From Hymenoscyphus infarciens (Eukaryota > Ascomycota > Leotiomycetes > Helotiales > Helotiaceae), in the NCBI GenBank assembly GCA_001414345.1, contig LLCB01000486.1:1-30819 (forward strand): 30,819 bases of DNA. Reading direction: 5' to 3'. Below are positions 10,901-19,519 of the stretch, piece after piece. A program made the translations under genes and the position numbers. Under the pieces are notes generated by a model. That model saw only the letters and a list, made by a program, of their open reading frames with translations, was not told where the DNA came from and searched no databases. The first letter of the stretch is position 1, and every line of letters begins with the position of its first letter.

Positions 10901-11854
10901 ATGCCAACCTACCTCGTCCACGGCTTTCGCTGGAACCGTTATGCAATTCGCATACACATAATAAAAAACGACCTCGAAGATGCAGCATCAGAATGGATCG
11001 TAGCACCCGCAACCTCAGTCGAGCTTCTAAACTCCTTCTACACATTATACGATTTCCTCCCACCCAGCAACCCCCCACCAGCCACCTACCCCCTCGCACC
11101 CGAATCCCCCGTCCGCGAAGAACCCCTCACAACCCCGCCCTCCCTCTCCAAAAAGAATACCTCCTCCCGCTCCTCTTTAAAAGCTTCCCTCTCGTTTCGA
11201 AAAACCCGAGCCACAGATCTAAATCCCCCGCTTCACGATAGGAACCCCTCACAATCAAGCGACAAAAACGGAAAACGACCACAAACCTCCCCACCCCGCT
11301 CTCACTCCTCCAAATCGAACTCGGAAACAAGTCTAAGCCTCTCAGCCTCGACCCTCCCGCGAAAAGAAGTCCCCTTCAACACCTGGTCCTCCGTGAAACT
11401 GCTGGAAGAATACAATCCCAACGATTTATCCTTCAACTCCGCGCCCCACGCCTACGTAGGCGACTACATGATCCGCATCGACCTCGGAATTAGCATCGCA
11501 GAAGAAATAAACAAATACGAAGCCCTGAGGAGGGCCGAGGAGATTAGTGTTAATGGCACGCAAGGGGAATTGAGCCCGAGGGAGATTCGGAGGAAGAGTA
11601 GACAGCTTGGGTGGATTGAGAAGTTGAGGGATGGTTTACAACAAGGGGGGGAGTTGGGCTGGTTTGTGGTTGTTTGTGGGGATGAGGAGAGGGTTTTTGA
11701 TACGGGTGTCAGGGAGGATAGTATTAGTGAGGAGAGTGAGGAGGAAGTTGCTGCTGCTGCTGCTACTGCTGCTCCGGTGCCGCCGACGAAAACAACGGGA
11801 TTGAGAGACTTCTTTGGCAGGAAATCTTCGAGGAAGAATGTTGTTGCTGGTTGA
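10901..11854 (+). CDS. flbE: FlbE-like developmental regulator
   Basis: Intronless, 317 residues. Two separated conserved blocks match what I recall of the FlbE family, which promotes conidiation at hyphal tips in Aspergillus. Block 1 is residues 1-55, beginning MPTYLVHGFRWNRYAIRIHI and including the APAT segment (35-38). Block 2 is about residues 160-265: TWSSVKLLEEYNPNDLS, AYVGDYMIRIDLG and GWFVVVCGDEERVF (253-266). Between them lies a Ser/Pro-rich linker of about 100 residues (56-155), which explains why the protein is longer than the roughly 200 residues of Aspergillus FlbE. After block 2 come an acidic Ser/Glu stretch and an alanine run. The basic C-terminal FFGRKSSRKN could be a targeting patch. 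The family name is from memory, so the symbol is tentative; a plain conserved fungal protein is the fallback. Confidence 0.6.
   Translation: MPTYLVHGFRWNRYAIRIHIIKNDLEDAASEWIVAPATSVELLNSFYTLYDFLPPSNPPPATYPLAPESPVREEPLTTPPSLSKKNTSSRSSLKASLSFRKTRATDLNPPLHDRNPSQSSDKNGKRPQTSPPRSHSSKSNSETSLSLSASTLPRKEVPFNTWSSVKLLEEYNPNDLSFNSAPHAYVGDYMIRIDLGISIAEEINKYEALRRAEEISVNGTQGELSPREIRRKSRQLGWIEKLRDGLQQGGELGWFVVVCGDEERVFDTGVREDSISEESEEEVAAAAATAAPVPPTKTTGLRDFFGRKSSRKNVVAG
11749..11775 (+). repeat. Imperfect (GCT)n coding an alanine run
   Basis: gttgctgctgctgctgctac and following codons encode VAAAAATAA in the C-terminal part of the FlbE-like protein. Such trinucleotide tracts vary in length between strains. 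Confidence 0.7.
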
Positions 11855-12377
11855 AGCTTGAGGTTGGAGGTATGGGATGGACAGATGGTGGGAGACTTGC
11901 TTTTTCAGCATGGCGTTTTGGTGGGTGGGAAATTTTGGTTAGGTGGTTAGGGAAGGGGAGTTGTTTGTGCTGTGCCATGTAACTTGGTTTTTCAATGTAT
12001 ATTTTATTGATGAAAACATCTTGTTATAATTGGAATATAATTTCTACTCATTACTTTTTCCGAAACCATGGTGATCTTTCTCTCTCTCTGTCACTTGAAC
12101 ATGAATTCCCGACTTGGAAGGACTCGCGACAAGAAGCCGATTTCTAGCATTCTTTTGGTCGCGGGAGAATCTTCCCGGGAAACTTGCTCGATAAGAGTGA
12201 GAAAGGCTTGAGGAAGTGCATTAGCATACACTCAGATCACTACCTATAGACTATTTTAATTAAAAGACATTTTTTAATTCGTTATGTGTGAATACAAACG
12301 GTATCTAGCTGTAGGTCACCTACGAAGTATCGATAGCAAAAAGGTGCAGCTGTTCGTGGGCTACCTACCATTTACTC

Positions 12378-12394
12378 GGGGGGGGGGGGGGGGG
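12378..12394 (+). repeat. Poly-G tract (17 G)
   Basis: An unbroken run of 17 G. The length is likely variable or uncertain in the assembly. Confidence 0.9.
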
Positions 12395-12502
12395 AATGAT
12401 CACCTGTTTCTGGGCTACTACGGAATAAACGCATGAGAAGAGAAAAGGGGTGGTTGTTTGTCGGTTACTCGGGGTTTTTGGTCTTCTTAGCTGTGCTAGC
12501 CT

Positions 12503-12740
12503 GGAATAGCTGTTGAATGTTGAGTGAGCTGTTAGAAAGGGAGTAAGCTGTTGAATGTTAAGTGAGCTGTTAGATGTCGAGTGAGCCATCAATGAACACA
12601 AGTATCGAGTGAGCCGTACCAATACTAGCTTACTCGCAACTTCTTTTTTAGCCCCTCTGAAAAGTAAGCTATCGAATATGAGTGAGCTACAACTTTGTGT
12701 GAGGGCTGAAACCAAAGAGGTGGGTAAGCCGTCAATAATG
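12503..12740 (+). repeat. Short-repeat family, forward cluster (GAGTRAGCTGTYRAAT)
   Basis: About nine imperfect copies at spacings of roughly 20-40 bp: gaatagctgttgaatg (12503), gagtgagctgttag (12522), gagtaagctgttgaatg (12541), aagtgagctgttag (12560), gagtgagccatcaatg (12579), gagtgagccgtaccaat (12607), agtaagctatcgaat (12663), gagtgagctac (12681) and gggtaagccgtcaataatg (12722). One inverted copy, tagcttactc, is at 12626. Similar strings occur at 5900-6090 (reverse) and near 28125-28215. Confidence 0.55.
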
Positions 12741-12850
12741 TGTTATCCACGAATTACTCACAGGTTACTCGTAGCTTCCTCGCGAGACAAAATCATTCGA
12801 CATGTACATATACTTCATTTGCAAGACTATTTATTCGTTTTTCAGTTTCA

Positions 12851-13430
12851 TTATAACTTAGCCTTCAATTTCCCCTCTTCCCTCAACACCTTTTCCAGAG
12901 CTTCAACTCCTGCTCGAGCGACGACCTCATCTTGAGCTGGGGTACCCTGTTTCAATTCCCATGATCAGCTCTCAATATTCAGAATCAGAAGTCGAAACAT
13001 CAACTCTCTCACCCACAATGCCCCCATCTCAAATCTCGAATCAAAGGAATCAAAACAAACTCACAGTACTGACACCCACCGCCCCAACCAACCTCCCCTC
13101 CCCATCCACCACCGGCAATCCACCCCCAATCGTCACAAACCTCCCCGCATTCGAGGTCCCCAATCCAAAAGCCGGACCACCAGGCCAAACAGCTTCTTTG
13201 TACATGTGAGTTCCTATTTTGTGACCAGCGGCTGTGAAGGCCTTGTCGATTGCTATGTTTATGGAGGTTATCTTTGCATTGGGCATCCGGGAGAAGGCGA
13301 GGAGATGGGTTGAGGCGTCTACTACTGCGATGTTCATGTCGATTTTGAGGGCTGTGGCTTTTTGTTCGCTGGCTGTTAGAGCGATGCGGGCGCCGGTGAG
13401 GGTGAGTTGAGGGGGTGAACGGGTTGTCAT
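12851..13430 (-). CDS. HbpS/GlcG-like (DUF336) protein
   Basis: Two exons on the minus strand, 13430-13065 and 12946-12851, with a 118-nt intron (GTGAGT...ACAG), give 153 residues. The fold family (HbpS/GlcG, formerly DUF336) includes a streptomycete haem-binding protein, but most fungal members have no proven role. Diagnostic blocks are DMNIAVVDASTHLLAFSRM (31-49), SINIAIDKAFTAAGH (57-71), WPGGPAFGLGTSNAGRF (81-97), IGGGLPVVDGEGRLVGAVGVST and, after the intron, GTPAQDEVVARAGVEAL. The splice is supported because it rebuilds the conserved GVST-GTPAQD junction. The start at 13430 has A at -3 and fits the family length. It is divergent from the epoxide hydrolase (455 bp), so the two might be co-regulated; that is inference. 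Confidence 0.85.
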
Positions 13431-13884
13431 TTTGGAGATAGATGTGCTTAGGAGGGCGGGTGGAAACAGTTGGTGTTGATATGAGGAGCTTGGGAGCTTG
13501 AGGGGTACTAGTACGGAACGTATCAAAAGTCGGCATTGCTTTATTGGGAGATGCCGACAACGCCACTCAAAGATACGGATTAGGTCAGCTTTCCTGCTCT
13601 TTTCTTACTTCAGCTTTGTACATTTGATTAGCTCGTTCCCCTCTTTTCTCATCGTCACAGATGTTGGGCAAAGGGCTCGACAACGCGAATTCCTTACATC
13701 AGCTTGGCAGCTTGCATCATGTCGTGTCTTCTTGGGTTTGTATCTTGTGTCTATAAGTATTAGACGTTTTCCTTGACTTCTACAGATCTATCAATCTTCA
13801 TCATCTCCAACCTTCAAGGTTATCAATCAAATCTCATACCCGTCATCTCAATCAATCCCCCAGTCTTCACATATTCTATCAACA
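13431..13884. promoter_or_regulatory. Divergent promoter region, HbpS-like / epoxide hydrolase
   Basis: 454 bp between two divergent start codons. The half next to the hydrolase is rich in TCAATC/CATC strings, as in fungal 5' leaders. No specific operator is recognised. Confidence 0.45.
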
Positions 13885-15353
13885 ATGGACTCCCCAATCA
13901 TCCCCTTCGAGATCTCCGTCCCTGACTCAGCCCTTTCCTCTCTCAAATCCAAGCTCGCTGCCTCAACATTCCCAGATGAGGTAGATTTCTCCAACAACTG
14001 GGACTATGGTACCCCGCTCGGGGATATGAAGCGTCTCGCAACATACTGGCGAGATGATTTTGATTGGCGCGCCCAGGAGAAATTATTGAATCAACTACCT
14101 CAATTCACGACTAAAATTGAGATTGATGGGTTTGGAGAGTTTGATATGCATTTTGTGCATCAAAAGGGGCCGGAGGGGAGTGTACCGTTGTTGTTTTGTC
14201 ATGGTTGTGAGTTTTCCCTCCAAAATTGAAAAGCATTAATGATTATGAAGGTGGTATTGAGCTGACATTTCTTGTTTGTAGGGCCCGGTAGCTTTATTGA
14301 GGTCAAGAAGATTCTCTCGATGCTCACTAAGAATGGGAATGGCCAAACTTTTCATGTTGTTGCGCCGTCGTTGCCTGGGTTTGGGTTTTCGGATGCGCCG
14401 ACAAAGGCCGGATTCGGTATTCCGCAGTATGCGGAGGCGATTCATAAGGTTATGCTGAAGCTTGGGTATACTCAATATGGTGAGTATTCTTATCCCGAGA
14501 GGAACCCGTGTCGGTGGCTGTTGGTTTGCCTTTCTTCTTCCAGTCACCCGATGGCATTTTGAAGAAAGCGATCTACTCGGCTTCTACATTGTCTCTCCCA
14601 GCACTGTGCTATCTCAAGGCGTGACTTTCCTCATCGGTGTCCTATTTTTGTCTAGCAGTTTACTAATAATTTCTAGTTTCACAAGGCGGTGATTGGGGAT
14701 GGAGTATAACTCGAATGCTCGGCGTCAAATACCCAGCACATTGCGTTGCATCGCATCTCAACTCCATTAACATTAAACTCGCCAAGCTCGACGAGGTTCT
14801 CAAAAACTTGCCACAGCCTCTTACCGCGCTTGAAGAAGAGGGTGTAGTGAGAACACGCTGGTTCCAACAAGAAGGCTTCGGCTACAACGATCTCCAAAGT
14901 ACACGTCCCAACACTCTTGCCTTCGCACTTCGAGATTCTCCAATCGCACTCCTATCGTGGATCTACGAAAAGCTCCACGATTGGACAGACTCATATCCCT
15001 GGATCGATGATGAGATTCTTACTTGGATTTCCATCTATCAGTTCTCGAAAGCTGGTCCCGGAGCTAGTGTCACGATATATTACCATGCGGCGCATTTTTA
15101 CCAAGAGGAGGCGAAGAGATTCAATGAGTATGTTCCTGATGTGAAGCTTGGATTGAGTTATTTCCCAAAGGATTTGTGTGTGCCACCTAGTGTTTATGGG
15201 AAGGGGTTGGGTGATTTGGTATTTGAGAAGAGACATGAAGAGGGTGGTCATTTTGCGGCGTATGAGAAGCCGGAGCTTCTGGTTGGGGATTTGAAGGAGA
15301 TGTTTAGAGCTGATGGAGGGGCAGGAAATTTGGTGAAAGATATTTCGGTCTGA
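13885..15353 (+). CDS. Epoxide hydrolase, microsomal type (EHN + alpha/beta hydrolase)
   Basis: Three exons, 13885-14206, 14282-14479 and 14677-15353, give 398 residues. The N-terminal EHN domain ([18 protein letters not shown]...) covers about residues 7-115 and the alpha/beta-hydrolase core follows. Oxyanion-hole motif HGWPG is at 106-110 and is assembled across intron 1 (W108 is split). The nucleophile is D179 in SQGGDWGWS, assembled at the intron 2 junction. The base is H365 in [11 protein letters not shown]. The likely acid is D339 in YFPKDL, where Glu is also common. These enzymes open epoxides to diols through an aspartyl ester. No signal or membrane anchor is evident at the N-terminus, unlike mammalian mEH. 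Intron 2 (197 nt) is unusually long for this window. The family is secure; the substrate is unknown. Confidence 0.9.
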
Positions 15354-15691
15354 GAAGGGGGGTTTCAACTTTGCAATCTGGAGGTACTTATTCAAGTCGT
15401 ATTAAATCATGGCCGATTCTTCGCACACTAAGTCCGAAATAGACTTTAAACTACGAATCAACAAGTTTGCTTTACAGACTTGGGCACCGATATAGAATAT
15501 ACCGCCATAATTGTTGCCATTGTTTGTCCTTTATAATCCTTCAAAAGCTCTCAGGCGGTTCTTTGTTCAAAAAGGAGTCACATAACGCCGAATCGGTATG
15601 CACGCGATTTCTTTGGAGATAGGAGAAGAATGGTACAAAGAATCTTTACTAATTTTCCAACCCCTCGTGCTTTTAGCAATTCAAAAACAAG

Positions 15692-18477
15692 ATGGTCAAC
15701 CCCCAACCACGAAAATTCTCCTACCAACTTTCTCCTACGAAACATGATCCTCCAAGTCAATCATCGAGTGATCCAAGTCCAGGGACTCCTGACACCGTTA
15801 TCAGGACTTCTAAGTCTCCCTCGAAGTCTCCATTAGACCGATCACGCCCGGGCCCAATAACAGTATATGCGAAGAAATATGGACTTCCCGACTTTGGAGA
15901 GCGTTGGGCAGACAGTCCCTTCGTGAAATATGGAAAATCGGGTACTTGTTTCGTCCAAAACCCCGAATTCCCACGCTAAACTATCCTTTCCTAGGATTCA
16001 CACCCGTGGAGGCAGAATCAATACTCTCGATGCAAAAAATAATTCCCGATCCAGCTTTAATGGAGGACGTTCAACGGCAGTTTACTTTCTATGGATTTAC
16101 AGCTCGGGAAATGGAGGAATTGGGTTGTTATCCAGATCCGAATGCACAAGCAAGCAATCTTACAAACCCCATCCAGCAAGTAGAGCCGGGCTGTCGTTCC
16201 TAACAGTTTCTGATTTTGTCTAGTCCCATATTTTCTATGGATAAGTGGGAAACCTATTATGATCGAATTTGGCCAGCCAGAGATCTTCTGCCTGTGGAAC
16301 TTGACGCGGATTGCTACGATCTTCTCCCCAACATCGACCCCGGATACTGGGAGTATAGCAATCCCCATGTTTGGTTCCGTTTGGACCCTGTTCTTAGGCA
16401 TGTGTCACGGTATATTGCAAATTTGCACAAGTCGAAATGGGTGAGTATTCCCTCTCCGTAGCTCCGATCTTGGTTGCTAACTCCAGCTCTTACTTAGATG
16501 GATGCGTTTCTGTTAGGTGACAAATGGCATCTTGAACCACACCTCGACTTCCGAGCCCAGCATGAAAAGGATGCCTTTCCAGATTTATTACGGGTCATTC
16601 ATCATCGCAGACCAGAAGATGTAAACCCTGCATTTTCTTCTTGGGAAGAAGAAACCAAATCTCATTTGGATAAATGGTTATCGGAGCTTGAAAAACGCAT
16701 AGTTCTCGGATTCGGCTCTTCTCAACTCCTCACCGAAACGAACAGACCTAGTCCAAATACCGCAATTGGGTGGACTGGTTGCACTATGGTAGTCTTGAGG
16801 GGATTCAAAGTTGCCATGACCTTCGCCATCGAGCTGTTAAAACCTTTATTCCGGAAAGATCTGAGTGCTTCCGAGCGATTAGCAGAAGAGTTTTTCCTTT
16901 CAAATGTGATTCTACATGAATTGAGCGTAAGAAGTGCTATTTGATATGCCACCCCTCTTGGCTAACCGCTTTTCTAGCATGCTCTAAGAAACGCTGATAC
17001 CCTATGGAATTTAGAAGAGGGTAACGACAGATCCGATTGGGATTTCCCTGAACCCTATTTCGAAGGCGAAATCATGGCCGAGCATGGATATTCGTTCTCC
17101 AAAAGTCTGTTTGGGGGGGATATAAGAAGTTTCCGCAACGACAAAGGTACATTTGATGGACTTCCCAACCTTGGATTCTATGCTGTGCCCATGCCAGGGA
17201 AAGACAATATAGGACATTCCAACACTCCGATAGCTGGTGGACTGGCCGCTCTTCCAAAAGAAACTATTCATTACCCAATTCCTTCATCACATTTCGAGAA
17301 GGTTTCTCGGGACAACTTTTGGGAGTTTGGCGCGAAGAAGTGGGGGATAGATGTCGTGAAACCGCAGCAAGTTGCTAAGTGTATAACTACGGACAACCCG
17401 GATCTGAGACCAGAAGCGATGCCCGAAATTCATGAAGCCATCGTGATAAGGGACAAGATGTCTATTGGTTCCAAGTATGCCTACTTTGGAAGGTCAGACT
17501 TTGAATTTGAGAAGCTCCTTACCATGAGCCCGCCAGAAGTGCAATTACACAAACAAGCTCTAGACGAGTTCACTCGTTTTGCACGGCTAAAAAGACGAAA
17601 ATACTTCCGAACCTGGCGTGGCCACACGGCCAAAACGATTGGAGAAACGAAACGACAGTGGGAAAATACTCTAGGCATGAACGATCCTCATCAAAGAAGA
17701 TGGGCCCAACGACAATTCCTCAATTCCATGACCGTCGAAGCAAACGATGAACTCCGGGAAGCGGTTGCCTATAGACAAGAATCCACAATAGACCATAGAC
17801 ATGCAGGTTTTATCCTCAGACTAAATCGTCATCTGCGAAACCTCTTCAAGGAACTCAAGGATAATCTTGAGCCTGTCCCCACGACGGAATTCCCAGAGTT
17901 CTCTAAGCTGATAATTGGCTTGGAGAAAGTACTCAACATTACTTTCTTGTTACTACATAACAAGCTCGATCCTTCCTCTGAAATAATGGCTGAAATACCG
18001 GACATGGAGCCCGATTCCCTAGCCAAAGAAGCCGAAACCATCAAAAGGACCTACGACCCGCAAGACGCCCAGAAAGAAAAGGCCGAAATCAAATCCATCC
18101 TCGAACTAGGCGAAGAAGCCATCACCGATGGAAAGGCGCAACTATGTCGTGAACTCGGGGACTTTCTGAATCAATGTTATGCGGACAATCCGACGTTGAG
18201 GGATATTGGGTTATTACTTATTGCACATGATGAGAGGAGGATACGAAGATGGAAGGATTGCTATCGTGCGCTTTCTAACTTGGTGGATAAGAAATTGGTT
18301 GGGGACGATGAGGATAGGAGGTTGAGACAGAAGTGGGTTGATATTGGGACGCCGTTGAAGGAGAGTCTGGAGAAGATTCCCGAGGCGCAGAAGTGGGTCG
18401 AGGAGATGCAGGTTGAGTGCGGGAAGAGTGGGGAGGATGAAGATACGGATCCTTCAGCGAATTGTAAGGTCCAGTAA
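15692..18477 (+). CDS. Large fungal protein with zincin-like HExxH motif
   Basis: Five exons: 15692-15941, 15995-16175, 16224-16440, 16498-16926 and 16978-18477, giving 858 residues. No family is recognised. The start has A at -3 and an in-frame stop upstream. Residues 1-50 are Ser/Pro-rich. The centre has NVILHELSHALRNAD (from about 352), containing H356-E357-L358-S359-H360, the zinc-binding HExxH of gluzincin/minigluzincin metallopeptidases. About 25 residues on is EPYFEGEIMAEHGYS (384-398), whose E388, E390 or E394 could be the third ligand. Intron 4 falls precisely between HELS and the second His. The rest (400-858) is charged, with helical Glu/Lys/Arg-rich segments and no signal peptide or TM span. 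Peptidase activity is inference from the motif. Intron 2 needs a GC-AG boundary (see that entry) or the frame breaks. The gene sits alone downstream of the hydrolase. Confidence 0.7.
16176..16223 (+). other. Proposed GC-AG intron in the HExxH gene
   Basis: Exon 2 is open to 16203 but exon 3 lies in a different phase. The obvious GT donor at 16180 (GTAGAG) leads straight to a stop codon (TAA) in exon 3. A donor GCAAGT at 16176 with the acceptor TTGTCTAG at 16223 gives a 48-nt intron with a CTAAC-like branch site and keeps the frame (NPI-H-PIFSMDKW). The base before the donor is A, not the preferred G. An alternative is GT at 16180 with a weak AAG acceptor at 16245. Confidence 0.45.
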
Positions 18478-19519
18478 GCTTGATGTGAGAGGTATTTTGC
18501 TGTATTGGTAGATATTAGATTGCTTGTATCTATTTCGTGTTATCGAACCTTTGTGTTAAGTGGTATGCTTTATTCACCAATTATATAATTGACCACTTTT
18601 GCTTCGATATCCTCTCATTTTGCAATGATCAATTACTATAGTTTATAAAAATAACTGAAGTCTTCTGTGAAACTCTTGTATTCAATAGGTGTTACCAGGA
18701 TGAGTACCTATGTCTCCCTACTTTTGGAATTGGAAACATTCGAAACTTTCTTTAATTGATTCAGATAACCTAAATACTTTTAAACACTATCATTTAGTAT
18801 CTAAACTTGCAGCTGGTCCATACGTTTAAGTCACAACGTGATTGGTTAAGTCTGTAATCGGTAATTTTATAAGGCTTGAGTTTAGTGTGTTAGCTAGTTG
18901 TGTGTTGGTGGATATTTCGACCTGGTGGATTTAATGACTGTTTTTACAGATTTTATAAGATTTCCAGAGTGTTTGTTTTGCATCTATCATTGTTTTGAAG
19001 ACTTGAGAGAGAGATATTCCATATACTGAGAGTATGAAATTTTAAGAAAGACCTCACCAGAAGGTCTTCAACCATCCACCTATTGGCTAAAGCTTCCTTA
19101 AAGTTACTGCTTACCCCTCGCAACCTCAAATACAATCCTTCACTTGCTTGTATCGCAAGCTGTGTTTGTTGGTCGCAAAGTCTCACTCTTGCCGCGATGT
19201 CAATGATCTTTATATGTCTCTTTCCAGTCGATAATTCCATTGTTAAATTAAGTATGTTCAGTGTCGACCACTTTACCGATCCCCCCTGACATTTCGTTTA
19301 TGAAGTTAGATCACCAAATATTAAAGTTTTACTATTGTTTGGTAAAAACTTCAGTAGACTAACCGAGGTATGAAGTCATTGGTTGCCATTTTTGCTTTTG
19401 CTCAGTCCCAGTCACTCAAAAAATTAGCTACAAAAGTAACCTCACTTCCTAACTTCTGTTATCAACAAATATCCAGCTGCTCAACAGCTTCGAGATTCAA
19501 AGCCAGTGGAAGCGCTATC
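18478..19519. other. Intergenic region with a possible minus-strand gene remnant
   Basis: No intact gene. A minus-strand frame at 18956-19240 (95 codons from an ATG with good context, and open further upstream) has a natural amino-acid mix, including IKIIDIAARVRLCDQQTQL and ASEGLYLRLRGVSSNFKEAL. It loosely recalls the N-terminal helical domains of fungal STAND/NLR-like proteins, but I cannot demonstrate that. Otherwise the region is AT-rich and featureless. Confidence 0.3.

Larger units (their letters stand above)
11855..12850. other. Intergenic region with poly-G and short-repeat cluster
   Basis: Non-coding space between the FlbE-like gene (plus) and the HbpS-like gene (minus), so both 3' ends lie here. 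It contains a 17-G homopolymer and the densest cluster of the GAGTRAGCTGTYRAAT repeat. No gene seen. Confidence 0.6.

Noticed and set aside
13498..13776. Plus-strand frame between the HbpS-like gene and the hydrolase
   Set aside because: It lies in the divergent promoter, has no conserved content and overlaps the start region of the minus-strand gene.
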